Shown here: positions 1 to 6,361 of the stretch, piece by piece
How positions within the stretch are numbered: position 1 is the first letter of the stretch
Layout: every line of letters starts with the position of its first letter
Source: Mucilaginibacter sp.
Lineage (GTDB): Bacteria > Bacteroidota > Bacteroidia > Sphingobacteriales > Sphingobacteriaceae
Length of the DNA: 43,652 nucleotides
Assembly: GCA_028287865.1 (NCBI GenBank)
Contig: JAQBOU010000004.1
Coordinates: forward strand, 1 to 43,652
Direction of reading: 5' to 3'
Translations under genes and position numbers: made by a program
Notes under the pieces: generated by a model
Seen by the model: only the letters and a program-made list of their open reading frames with translations
Databases searched by the model: none
Told to the model about the DNA's origin: nothing

Positions 1-36
1 GTAAAAGTTAATTTTTCAGCCTGATCAACTACTCAC

Positions 37-810
37 TTAATCAACCCAATCAACTTTTGCAGCGGCAGTCACAATGCCATTTGATGTATTCTGTAAAAAG
101 CCGATTAACTCCCAATTTTGCCTGTCAAAACCATTCGGTAACGCTACCTTCACCTCACCGCTGTTTCCGGATAATGTTACGCGTTGCAATTTACGTACAA
201 TTTGAACATGGGATAAGGTATGACCGCCGTTTTCACCCCTTTCAACTTTTGTTTGCGCATTTTTTTGCAATACAGCAATTAACAAAACGGTGTTTTTGTC
301 TGCGGCCTCTGTATTATATTTTAGGTTGGCCTCACTGTTGTTGATAGCTGAAACATTTAAAGTTAATTGAACGGCTGATGCTTTCCGAAGGCTGGCATTA
401 ATAGCCTTGCGTAAGGTGCCTTCTTCCGACCCGACAAATTCAGATCTCCCATTAACTACTATCTGTGGTGTATAAACCGATTGCAGGTGTAAATAATTGG
501 CATAATCGTGTTGCCGCCTGGAAAAATCAGCGCTGCTGAATACATCTTTCCATCCCAGGCGGTTCCAGTAGTCAACATGGTAAGCCAGGATATAAACCGG
601 TTTGCCTTTGCTTTCTTTTTCGATCTTTGCTACCAATTCATCAGCCGGCGGACAGCTGGAACATCCTTCGGAAGTGAAAAGCTCGATAAATGCAAAGCCC
701 TTTTTATCTGCATTAACTTTATTTAAAAGCCGGGCATTAATAAAAGCAGTTGAACCCAATGCTGCGATGGCAAGAACAGCAGTAAGGGTTAATATTTTAA
801 TTGATCTCAT
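37..810 (-). CDS. DUF1223 family secreted thioredoxin-like protein
   Basis: The 257-residue product starts with a hydrophobic export segment (about residues 5-24). A DUF1223 core follows: FTSEGCSSCPPAD with a CxxC pair at Cys50 and Cys53, a YHVDYWNRLGWKD block near 77-89, and YTPQIVVNGR near 113-122. DUF1223 proteins have a thioredoxin-like fold, and the CxxC suggests periplasmic thiol-disulfide or metal chemistry, but no substrate is known. It is divergent from the ECF sigma gene across about 190 bp, so it could be a target of that sigma factor; this is inference. Family assignment is firm and the role unknown. Confidence 0.85.
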   Translation of the reverse strand: MRSIKILTLTAVLAIAALGSTAFINARLLNKVNADKKGFAFIELFTSEGCSSCPPADELVAKIEKESKGKPVYILAYHVDYWNRLGWKDVFSSADFSRRQHDYANYLHLQSVYTPQIVVNGRSEFVGSEEGTLRKAINASLRKASAVQLTLNVSAINNSEANLKYNTEAADKNTVLLIAVLQKNAQTKVERGENGGHTLSHVQIVRKLQRVTLSGNSGEVKVALPNGFDRQNWELIGFLQNTSNGIVTAAAKVDWVD

Positions 811-1001
811 GGAATTATGAATTAATTTTATGGTTTTTAGAGGGGTAGTCGGGCGTCTGTTTAAAACCTTACAATAAATTTACTAAATTTTATTTTTAAT
901 TAATGTTGTAAGGCTTTTGAGATATTAACGACTAAGCAGGAAACGAATTGCTGGGTTCGGCTCAATTCGTACTTTTAATTTGTTTAAACATGTGTTTGTT
1001 T

Positions 1002-1559
1002 ATGAAACTGAATCCTCATCAATGGGTTAGTGCCCACGCCGATTATCTTTATGCCTTTGCCATTACGCGCTTAAATGATGAGGAGCTGGCAAGAGACCTG
1101 GTACAAGACACTTTTTTAGCTGCATTGGAAAAAACCGGAAACTTCGAAGGCAAAAGTTCAGAACGAACGTGGCTTACCGCTATACTTAAAAACAAGATCA
1201 TTGATGTGTATAGAAAAAAGTCTTCCGGTTTAAAAACAACTGCTATTATGAAGGCCGAACCGGGGCAGGATGACTTTTTTAACAAGGACGACGGGCACTG
1301 GAATAAAGAACATTTACCCCAGGCATTTGGCATTGAAGATAAAGACCACCTGGTTAGCAAAGAATTTGAACAGGTGCTGAAAAAATGTATGCAAAAGCTT
1401 CCTGCTTTGTGGATGGCTGTTTTTACCATGAAGCATATGGAAGACGAGCCGACTGATACTATTTGTACTGAACTAAAAGTGAGTGCATCAAATTTTTGGG
1501 TGATTATTCACCGGGCTAAAATTAGTCTGAGGGCATGCCTTCAGAAAAACTGGATTTAA
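1002..1559 (+). CDS. ECF RNA polymerase sigma factor
   Basis: This is a 185-residue sigma-70 factor of the extracytoplasmic-function type. Region 2 is seen as YLYAFAITRLNDEELARDLV followed by TFLAALEK. Region 4 is LPALWMAVFTMKHMEDE with a helix-turn-helix in SASNFWVIIHRAK near the C-terminus. The frame is open upstream to 948, but the first 18 residues there are hydrophobic and not sigma-like, so I start at the ATG at 1002, directly before KLNPHQW. Eleven bases separate it from a small protein with an HxxxCxxC motif, a usual sigma/anti-sigma pairing. Its regulon is unknown; nearby candidates are the DUF1223 gene and the molybdopterin-fold gene. Confidence 0.88.
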   Translation: MKLNPHQWVSAHADYLYAFAITRLNDEELARDLVQDTFLAALEKTGNFEGKSSERTWLTAILKNKIIDVYRKKSSGLKTTAIMKAEPGQDDFFNKDDGHWNKEHLPQAFGIEDKDHLVSKEFEQVLKKCMQKLPALWMAVFTMKHMEDEPTDTICTELKVSASNFWVIIHRAKISLRACLQKNWI

Positions 1560-1569
1560 ATAAGAAACC

Positions 1570-1845
1570 ATGAGCCATTTGAGAAACATTATATATAACT
1601 GTAAACAGGCAACCTTCCTGATAGAAAAAAAAACTATCAAAAGGCTCAGTTTTCGCGAAACCGTGGAGCTGCGGATCCATTTATACGGTTGTTCTTTTTG
1701 CCGGTTGTTTGGCGTGCAAAGCCGGGCAATTAATAATATGGTACAGGAACTTTTTCGCAGGTCGATGCAATCGAATATCAGCCTTGATGATGATTTTAAA
1801 AGAAACCTGCAGGAGCGTATTGAGGAAGAACTCAAAAAGAATTAA
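1570..1845 (+). CDS. Small zinc-motif protein, probable anti-sigma factor
   Basis: The 91-residue product has no signal peptide or membrane segment. Its clearest motif is HxxxCxxC at His37, Cys41 and Cys44 (HLYGCSFC), as in zinc-associated anti-sigma (ZAS) proteins, with a further Cys at position 11. The C-terminal third is charged and helical. It starts 10 bases after the ECF sigma stop and is probably co-transcribed. By analogy with RsrA-type ZAS proteins it may hold the sigma factor and release it on thiol oxidation or zinc loss. The motif and position are seen; the redox role is inferred. Confidence 0.7.
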   Translation: MSHLRNIIYNCKQATFLIEKKTIKRLSFRETVELRIHLYGCSFCRLFGVQSRAINNMVQELFRRSMQSNISLDDDFKRNLQERIEEELKKN

Positions 1846-1875
1846 AATGATTAATTTGTGTCAATAAAACTTGTT

Positions 1876-2388
1876 ATGAAAAATGCCCTCTTCTTCCTGT
1901 TTTTATTGTATGGAGGTCTTGTTTTTGCACAGGAAAAACTAACGCTTACCAAACAGTTTACCATAAGTGGCAAAGTAAAAAAAGAATCGGTGATCACTAT
2001 GGATTCATTATACAGATATAGCGCTACAGTTATAGGCGATATTAAAGTTACTAATCACCTGGGCGAGTTTAAACATAAGGATGAACAGTTAAAAGGTATT
2101 TTATTAAAAGATATTTTAAGTCATACTATTATAGATGCCAGCAGCCCTAAACTGCTAAGTGAATATTATTTTACCTGCATTGGTGCAGATGGCTACAAAG
2201 TGGTGTATTCGTGGAATGAGCTGTTTAATACCGAAGTGGGCGACCATGTTTACATCATTACGGAAAAGAATGGTGTTAAAGCCGCACAGATGCCTGAAAG
2301 CATCCAAATGACCTCGATGATGGATTTTAAAACTGGCCGCAGGTATTTGCACAACCTGGATAAGATTGTTGTAGGTAAAACGGATTAA
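1876..2388 (+). CDS. Secreted molybdopterin-oxidoreductase-fold protein
   Basis: The 170-residue product begins with a signal peptide (MKNALFFLFLLYGGLVFAQ). The frame opens at a GTG at 1858, but the ATG at 1876 gives a clean signal peptide. The mature part resembles a reduced sulfite-oxidase-type molybdopterin-binding fold: a FTISGKVKK opening, LKGILLKDIL, YYFTCIGADGYKVVYSWNELF, and a C-terminal GRRYLHNLDKIVV. It is too short for a complete enzyme, and I cannot confirm the cofactor-ligating Cys. It follows the sigma/anti-sigma pair and runs head-on into modC with 21 bp between stops. Proximity to molybdate uptake supports a molybdenum-linked role, which remains inference. Confidence 0.65.
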   Translation: MKNALFFLFLLYGGLVFAQEKLTLTKQFTISGKVKKESVITMDSLYRYSATVIGDIKVTNHLGEFKHKDEQLKGILLKDILSHTIIDASSPKLLSEYYFTCIGADGYKVVYSWNELFNTEVGDHVYIITEKNGVKAAQMPESIQMTSMMDFKTGRRYLHNLDKIVVGKTD

Positions 2389-2409
2389 TCGTTAACAAAA
2401 CAAGTTTGA

Positions 2410-3027
2410 TTATAATATAAAAAGCTCATCGTCAGCCAAATTTTCCAACTCTTGTGGATTATGGCTTACGATTAAAACTGTTGTGCCTGCTTCTTTAAAA
2501 ATTATTTTCAAGTTATCAATAAGTGATACCTTCATCTCCGGGTCTAATGCCGAAAAAGGCTCGTCCATTAACAATAATTCAGGCTTAATGGCCAGCGCCC
2601 TTAAAATGGCTAAACGCTGCTGCTGGCCCCCGGATAAAAACTGGGGTTTATGACTGGTTAAAGTCTCCAGTTTCCCAATTGCCAATAATTTTTCTATCCA
2701 CTCTTTGTCGCTGGTTGCGTATGCCAAATGCTCATGGACAGTCATGTTCGGAAAAAGGGCATAATCCTGGAAAACAAAACCGGCCATTCTCTTTTGCGGC
2801 GGAAGATTTATTTTTGAAGCAGTATCAAGCCAGGTAACGCCATCAACCGTTATATTGCCATTTTCGGGATGGGTAAATCCTGCGATGACCTTTAAGAAAG
2901 TCGTTTTTCCTGCACCCGAAGGCCCATAAATTTTGGTAATACTCCCCGGTTCAAATTGACGCGCAATTTTTAATACCTGCTGCCCGTGGTAAGCCTTTAG
3001 CCGTTTTTCAATATTTATGCTAATCAT
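2410..3027 (-). CDS. modC: Molybdate ABC transporter ATP-binding protein ModC
   Basis: This 205-residue ABC ATPase has Walker A GPSGAGKT (about 35-42), Q-loop VFQDYALFP, signature LSGGQQQR (131-138), Walker B LLLMDEP (151-157) and a switch His in VSHNPQE. Energising molybdate import follows from the adjoining modB and modA. Its start overlaps the modB stop by four bases, which indicates translational coupling. It is much shorter than enterobacterial ModC (about 350 residues) and ends just after the ATPase core, so the C-terminal molybdate-binding Mop domain is absent. Tungstate or sulfate specificity cannot be ruled out from sequence alone. Confidence 0.88.
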   Translation of the reverse strand: MISINIEKRLKAYHGQQVLKIARQFEPGSITKIYGPSGAGKTTFLKVIAGFTHPENGNITVDGVTWLDTASKINLPPQKRMAGFVFQDYALFPNMTVHEHLAYATSDKEWIEKLLAIGKLETLTSHKPQFLSGGQQQRLAILRALAIKPELLLMDEPFSALDPEMKVSLIDNLKIIFKEAGTTVLIVSHNPQELENLADDELFIL

Positions 3028-3695
3028 TCCAGAGGGCTTTTTAACTGGTACTTATTAAAAACAAATACGCCCGTAACCATCACAAAGGTAATGGCAAACA
3101 GGATAAATGAATATACATTAGCCGAATGGTAATCCATTTGCTCAACCGAGTCATACACCGCTATGGATGCTACCCGGGTAATATTGGGGATATTCCCGCC
3201 TATCATCAGTACTACGCCAAATTCGCCCAAGGTATGCGCAAAAGTGAGCACAACAGCCGTTAACAAGGATTGTCTGATATTTGGTAACAACACCTTTAAA
3301 AATGTTTGCCATTTGGTTTTACCCAATGAATAAGACGCTTGCGAAAGTGAAACAGGCAGTTGTTGCAATGCTGATTTTATTGGACCTATCATAAAGGGCA
3401 TGCTATAGATCATAGATGCCAACACCAATCCCTGGAAGGAAAATACAAACTGAATGTTAAAAGTGTCTAACAGCCATTTGCCAACACCATGCTGCGGACT
3501 AAATGCAAGTAATAAATAAAAGCCCAATACCGATGGCGGTAATACCAGAGGCATGGTTATTATTGCTTCTAAAATAACTTTAAAAACAGATCGCCCTTTT
3601 GAAAGCCACCAGGCAACAGGTAAGCCGATGGCCAGCAGCAGCACCGTGGTTATACCCGCTAATTTTAAAGTGAGCCAAATTGGGTTAAGATCCAT
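3024..3695 (-). CDS. modB: Molybdate ABC transporter permease ModB
   Basis: The 223-residue integral membrane protein has about five or six hydrophobic segments. It shows the ModB/CysT hallmarks: MPLVLPPSVLGFYLL near residues 48-62, and the cytoplasmic EAA-type loop around ASYSLGKTKWQTFLKVLLPNIRQSLLTA, followed by AHTLGEFGVVLMIGGNIP. It forms the inner-membrane channel that receives molybdate from ModA and is driven by ModC. It sits between modA (58 bp gap) and modC (4 bp overlap) in one minus-strand operon. Length is normal for ModB. Confidence 0.9.
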   Translation of the reverse strand: MDLNPIWLTLKLAGITTVLLLAIGLPVAWWLSKGRSVFKVILEAIITMPLVLPPSVLGFYLLLAFSPQHGVGKWLLDTFNIQFVFSFQGLVLASMIYSMPFMIGPIKSALQQLPVSLSQASYSLGKTKWQTFLKVLLPNIRQSLLTAVVLTFAHTLGEFGVVLMIGGNIPNITRVASIAVYDSVEQMDYHSANVYSFILFAITFVMVTGVFVFNKYQLKSPLE

Positions 3696-3753
3696 CCAGG
3701 TGTTTTATAATAGTTGGTAAGATGGGTTTTAACCATCGCGTAATTTAAGCTAG

Positions 3754-4503
3754 TTATTGCACATGATAACCATATTCCTTAAAAATAGCTTTAGCCGCGG
3801 GGCTTAAAATGTATTGATAAAATTTTTCGGCATCAGGATTGGCTGCGGCATGTTTCAAAAGCACCATTCCCTGTTCTATAGGTGAATATGTTTTGGGATC
3901 GATAACCAACCAGTAAAGCTTTGTTTTATTAGCAGGATCTTTTACCAGGGCCTGTGTTGTAAATCCAACATCTGCAACACCAGTGGTGATGTAAGTATTT
4001 ACCTGGGAAATACTTTCACCGGTCACAATTTTTGATTTGATGTCGGCAAGAATACCTTTCTGTTTTAATACCTCTGTTGCAGCTTTTCCATAAGGCGCTA
4101 TAGCTGGGTTAGCGACAGCTATTTTTTTTATCCTGTCGGTAAGTAACAATCTTTCCCAATTTTCAAACCCGATATCCTGATTGCTACAGATAATCAAACT
4201 GCCCAGCGCATATGTAACCGGCTTTTTTATGCTGAATCCTTCTTTAAAAAGTGTTTCCGGAAAGCTTATGTCAGCAGATAAAAAAAGATCGTAGGGGGCG
4301 CCATTACGCATCTGTGCCACCAGGTTGCCTGATGAACCTACTATTGATTCTATACGTATTCCGGTTTTTTTTTGAAAATCAACCCCCAAAACTTTGATCA
4401 CTGATTGCAGGTTTGCGGCAACTGCAACCTTTATATTTTGTGCGAAAGCGTTTGCTGACAGCAAAAAGCTCAGAAATAAGATAATTTTTATGCGTTTCAT
4501 CAT
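3754..4503 (-). CDS. modA: Molybdate-binding periplasmic protein ModA
   Basis: The 249-residue product has a signal peptide (MMKRIKIILFLSFLLSANAFAQ). The ModA-type solute-binding fold follows: IKVAVAANLQSVIKVLG with early oxyanion-contact residues, SSGNLVAQMRNGAPYDLFLSAD, and the second-lobe GVADVGFTTQALV. It captures molybdate or tungstate for ModB/ModC. It is the first gene of modABC. Two short palindromes lie upstream (4543-4559 and near 4624-4635), the second overlapping a possible -7 box on this strand. Substrate choice between molybdate and tungstate is not decidable here. Confidence 0.9.
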   Translation of the reverse strand: MMKRIKIILFLSFLLSANAFAQNIKVAVAANLQSVIKVLGVDFQKKTGIRIESIVGSSGNLVAQMRNGAPYDLFLSADISFPETLFKEGFSIKKPVTYALGSLIICSNQDIGFENWERLLLTDRIKKIAVANPAIAPYGKAATEVLKQKGILADIKSKIVTGESISQVNTYITTGVADVGFTTQALVKDPANKTKLYWLVIDPKTYSPIEQGMVLLKHAAANPDAEKFYQYILSPAAKAIFKEYGYHVQ

Positions 4504-4542
4504 CCGGGGTTTAAATGGTTACTTTTTTTTATGTTTTATCCT

Positions 4543-4559
4543 GTTTAATAACGTTAAAC
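4543..4559. promoter_or_regulatory. Palindrome upstream of modA
   Basis: GTTTAATAACGTTAAAC has 6-bp inverted arms (GTTTAA/TTAAAC) and contains the 8-bp palindrome TAACGTTA. It lies about 40 bp before the modA start codon, where an operator would be expected. No ModE-like gene is in the window, so the binding protein is unknown. Confidence 0.3.
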
Positions 4560-4623
4560 AAAAATACATTGTTATTAAACCGTATCAGAATTTTAAGCTT
4601 GCCTTTTAATGCGAAAATGTTAC

Positions 4624-4635
4624 ATACAAATGTAT
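4624..4635 (-). promoter_or_regulatory. Palindrome overlapping a possible modA -7 box
   Basis: ATACAAATGTAT is an inverted repeat with a 2-bp spacer. On the minus strand it contains TACATTTG (4627-4634), which fits the Bacteroidota -7 consensus TAnnTTTG. No convincing -33 element was found at the usual distance. The leader to modA would be about 120 nt. Confidence 0.25.
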
Positions 4636-4740
4636 ATAAATGGTAATTGGTATAGTGCTATATTAGCCCGTGAAAGGTATAGTACATGGTTAATAGCCTT
4701 TATTTTCTGTTAACTATCACCGCTAATTTATATTATATTT

Positions 4741-5973
4741 ATGAAAAAACGCATTTTATACCTCGCATTTTTATTGCTTACAATTATCCCGTTTGCTATA
4801 AAAGCACAAGCCGGTAAATTTATTACTGTAAAGGGAAAAGAAATAATAGGCCCCGATAATAAACCTTTTTTAATGAGGGGAACAAACCTTGGTAACTGGC
4901 TGGTTCCCGAAGGTTATATGTTTAAGTTTAAAAGCGTTAACTCTCCCACTCTCATAAATGAAGCCCTTCTTGAGTTATTAGGCCCGGAAGAAACCACCCT
5001 GTTCTGGAAAAAATACCAGGATACCTATATTACTGCGGCTGATATTCATTTCTTAAAGGCGTCAGGGATGAATTCAATCCGTATCCCTTTTAATTACCGC
5101 ATTTTTACCACAGAAAACTATATGGGTCAAAACAATCCCAACAGGGGTTTTGAACTGCTCGACAGGGTGATTGGCTGGTGTAAAGCGGAAGGCCTGTATG
5201 TTATTTTAGATATGCATTGCGCTCCCGGCGGCCAAACCGGCGATAACATTGATGATGGTTCCGGCTATCCTTTTTTATTTAAAAGCACCGCTATGCGCGA
5301 GCTGACAGCAAGTATTTGGCAAAAGATTGCTGCTCATTATAAAAACGAAACTACGGTAATGGGTTACGATCTGTTAAACGAACCAATCGCCACTTATTTT
5401 AAAGCGGAGGATTTCAACCCTAACCTGGAGCCTGTATTTAAGCAAATAACAAAGGCGATCCGTGCAGTTGATAAAAACCACATCCTGTTTTTAGGCGGAG
5501 CACAATGGGACAGCAATTTTAAGGTTTTCGGGCCGCCGTTTGATTCAAAGCTGGTTTACCAGTTTCACAAATACTGGACAGAACCCACCCAAAAAGTCAT
5601 ACAGGATTATATTGATTTCAGGGATAAATACAACGTGCCTGTTTACTGCGGCGAAACCGGCGAAAATACAGACGAATGGGTAAAACAGTTTAAGGACCTA
5701 TTGGAAAAAAACAACATCGGCTGGCATTACTGGCCGTATAAAAAACTGGATAACACAAAGGGCATTACTACCTTTAATGTACCCGAAGGCTACGATAAGA
5801 TAATTGAATATACCGAGCAGCCAAGGGCCGATTTTGCAGCAATCCGTAAAGCGGCACCTGCCGACCGCGAAGCAATAAAAAATGCTTTATACCAGTTTAT
5901 AAACAACAGCAAATTTGAAAACTGCCATCCTAACAAGGGTTATATTGAAGCATTAGGCCTTAAAATACCATAG
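4741..5973 (+). CDS. Secreted glycoside hydrolase family 5 (endo- or exo-glucanase type)
   Basis: The 410-residue product has a signal peptide (about residues 1-23) without a lipobox, so it is periplasmic or secreted. The GH5 barrel begins with LMRGTNLGNWLVPEGYMF. The acid/base is Glu214 in DLLNEP, and the nucleophile is Glu305 in YCGETGE; the intervening FHKYWTEPT also fits the family. The GNWLVPEG block resembles the exo-beta-1,3-glucanase-like branch more than classical cellulases, but subfamily and substrate need a phylogeny. It is the first gene of the glucanase locus and is separated from the receptor gene by 388 bp, so it may be its own transcription unit. Confidence 0.87.
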   Translation: MKKRILYLAFLLLTIIPFAIKAQAGKFITVKGKEIIGPDNKPFLMRGTNLGNWLVPEGYMFKFKSVNSPTLINEALLELLGPEETTLFWKKYQDTYITAADIHFLKASGMNSIRIPFNYRIFTTENYMGQNNPNRGFELLDRVIGWCKAEGLYVILDMHCAPGGQTGDNIDDGSGYPFLFKSTAMRELTASIWQKIAAHYKNETTVMGYDLLNEPIATYFKAEDFNPNLEPVFKQITKAIRAVDKNHILFLGGAQWDSNFKVFGPPFDSKLVYQFHKYWTEPTQKVIQDYIDFRDKYNVPVYCGETGENTDEWVKQFKDLLEKNNIGWHYWPYKKLDNTKGITTFNVPEGYDKIIEYTEQPRADFAAIRKAAPADREAIKNALYQFINNSKFENCHPNKGYIEALGLKIP

Positions 5974-6011
5974 TTATTAAGGGATATTTTGATATCCTTA
6001 TATATAAAATC

Positions 6012-6070
6012 CCAGGTGTTCCACTTTTTGAGACGGAACGCCTGGAACACTTGGAACGGGTGGAACACTT
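6012..6070. repeat. GGAAC 9-bp tandem repeat with inverted copy
   Basis: Four contiguous 9-bp units occur: GGAACGCCT (6035), GGAACACTT (6044), GGAACGGGT (6053) and GGAACACTT (6062). The consensus is GGAAC followed by three variable bases and T. Just upstream, CCAGGTGTTCC (6012-6022) pairs with GGAACGCCTGG (6035-6045) to form an 11-bp stem with one G-U pair. No U-run follows, so this is not a typical terminator. It could be a protein-binding array or a leftover repeat. Confidence 0.6.
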
Positions 6071-6271
6071 TAGGTAACTTATACAAAATATTGTTTATCA
6101 ATTTGATATGTTATTTTGCTGTTTTATGCATTTCTTTAACAAGTTGTTACTACTGATATACCCCTCCATGCAAAAATAGTATTGCCCAAATTTATGCTGC
6201 TGTTTTTTACTATCTCTCCCCTCAGGCTCAATAATAACTGTAATACTTACCTTTAATAGGATTCGAAAAAG

Positions 6272-6312
6272 AAAAGGTTTATAATTGTCTTAGCCAATTG
6301 TAAACCTTTTTT
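6272..6312 (+). terminator. Terminator-like hairpin in the receptor leader
   Basis: A 16-bp stem pairs 6272-6287 with 6295-6310 with one G-U pair, closes a 7-nt loop and is followed by a T-run (CCTTTTTT). It fits an intrinsic terminator for GH5 transcripts or an attenuator for the gene starting at 6362. Confidence 0.6.
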
Positions 6313-6361
6313 AGCCAATGCTAAGCTTCCAATCCAAAGCGGCAGCTAGCTACCTGTAAGT

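Larger units (their letters stand above)
5974..6361. other. Non-coding stretch of 388 bp between GH5 and the receptor gene
   Basis: There is no plausible gene here. It holds a weak AT-rich hairpin just after the GH5 stop (about 5977-6000), an inverted pair followed by four 9-bp GGAAC repeats (6012-6070), and a strong terminator-like hairpin (6272-6312) only 49 bp before the receptor start. I found no clear TAnnTTTG box between that hairpin and the start codon. Confidence 0.6.

Noticed and set aside
948..1001. Upstream start of the ECF sigma factor
   Set aside because: The added 18 residues are hydrophobic and unlike sigma N-termini; ATG 1002 directly precedes the conserved part.
4504..4740. 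Molybdenum cofactor riboswitch before modA
   Set aside because: I see no extended conserved secondary structure of that class, only short palindromes.
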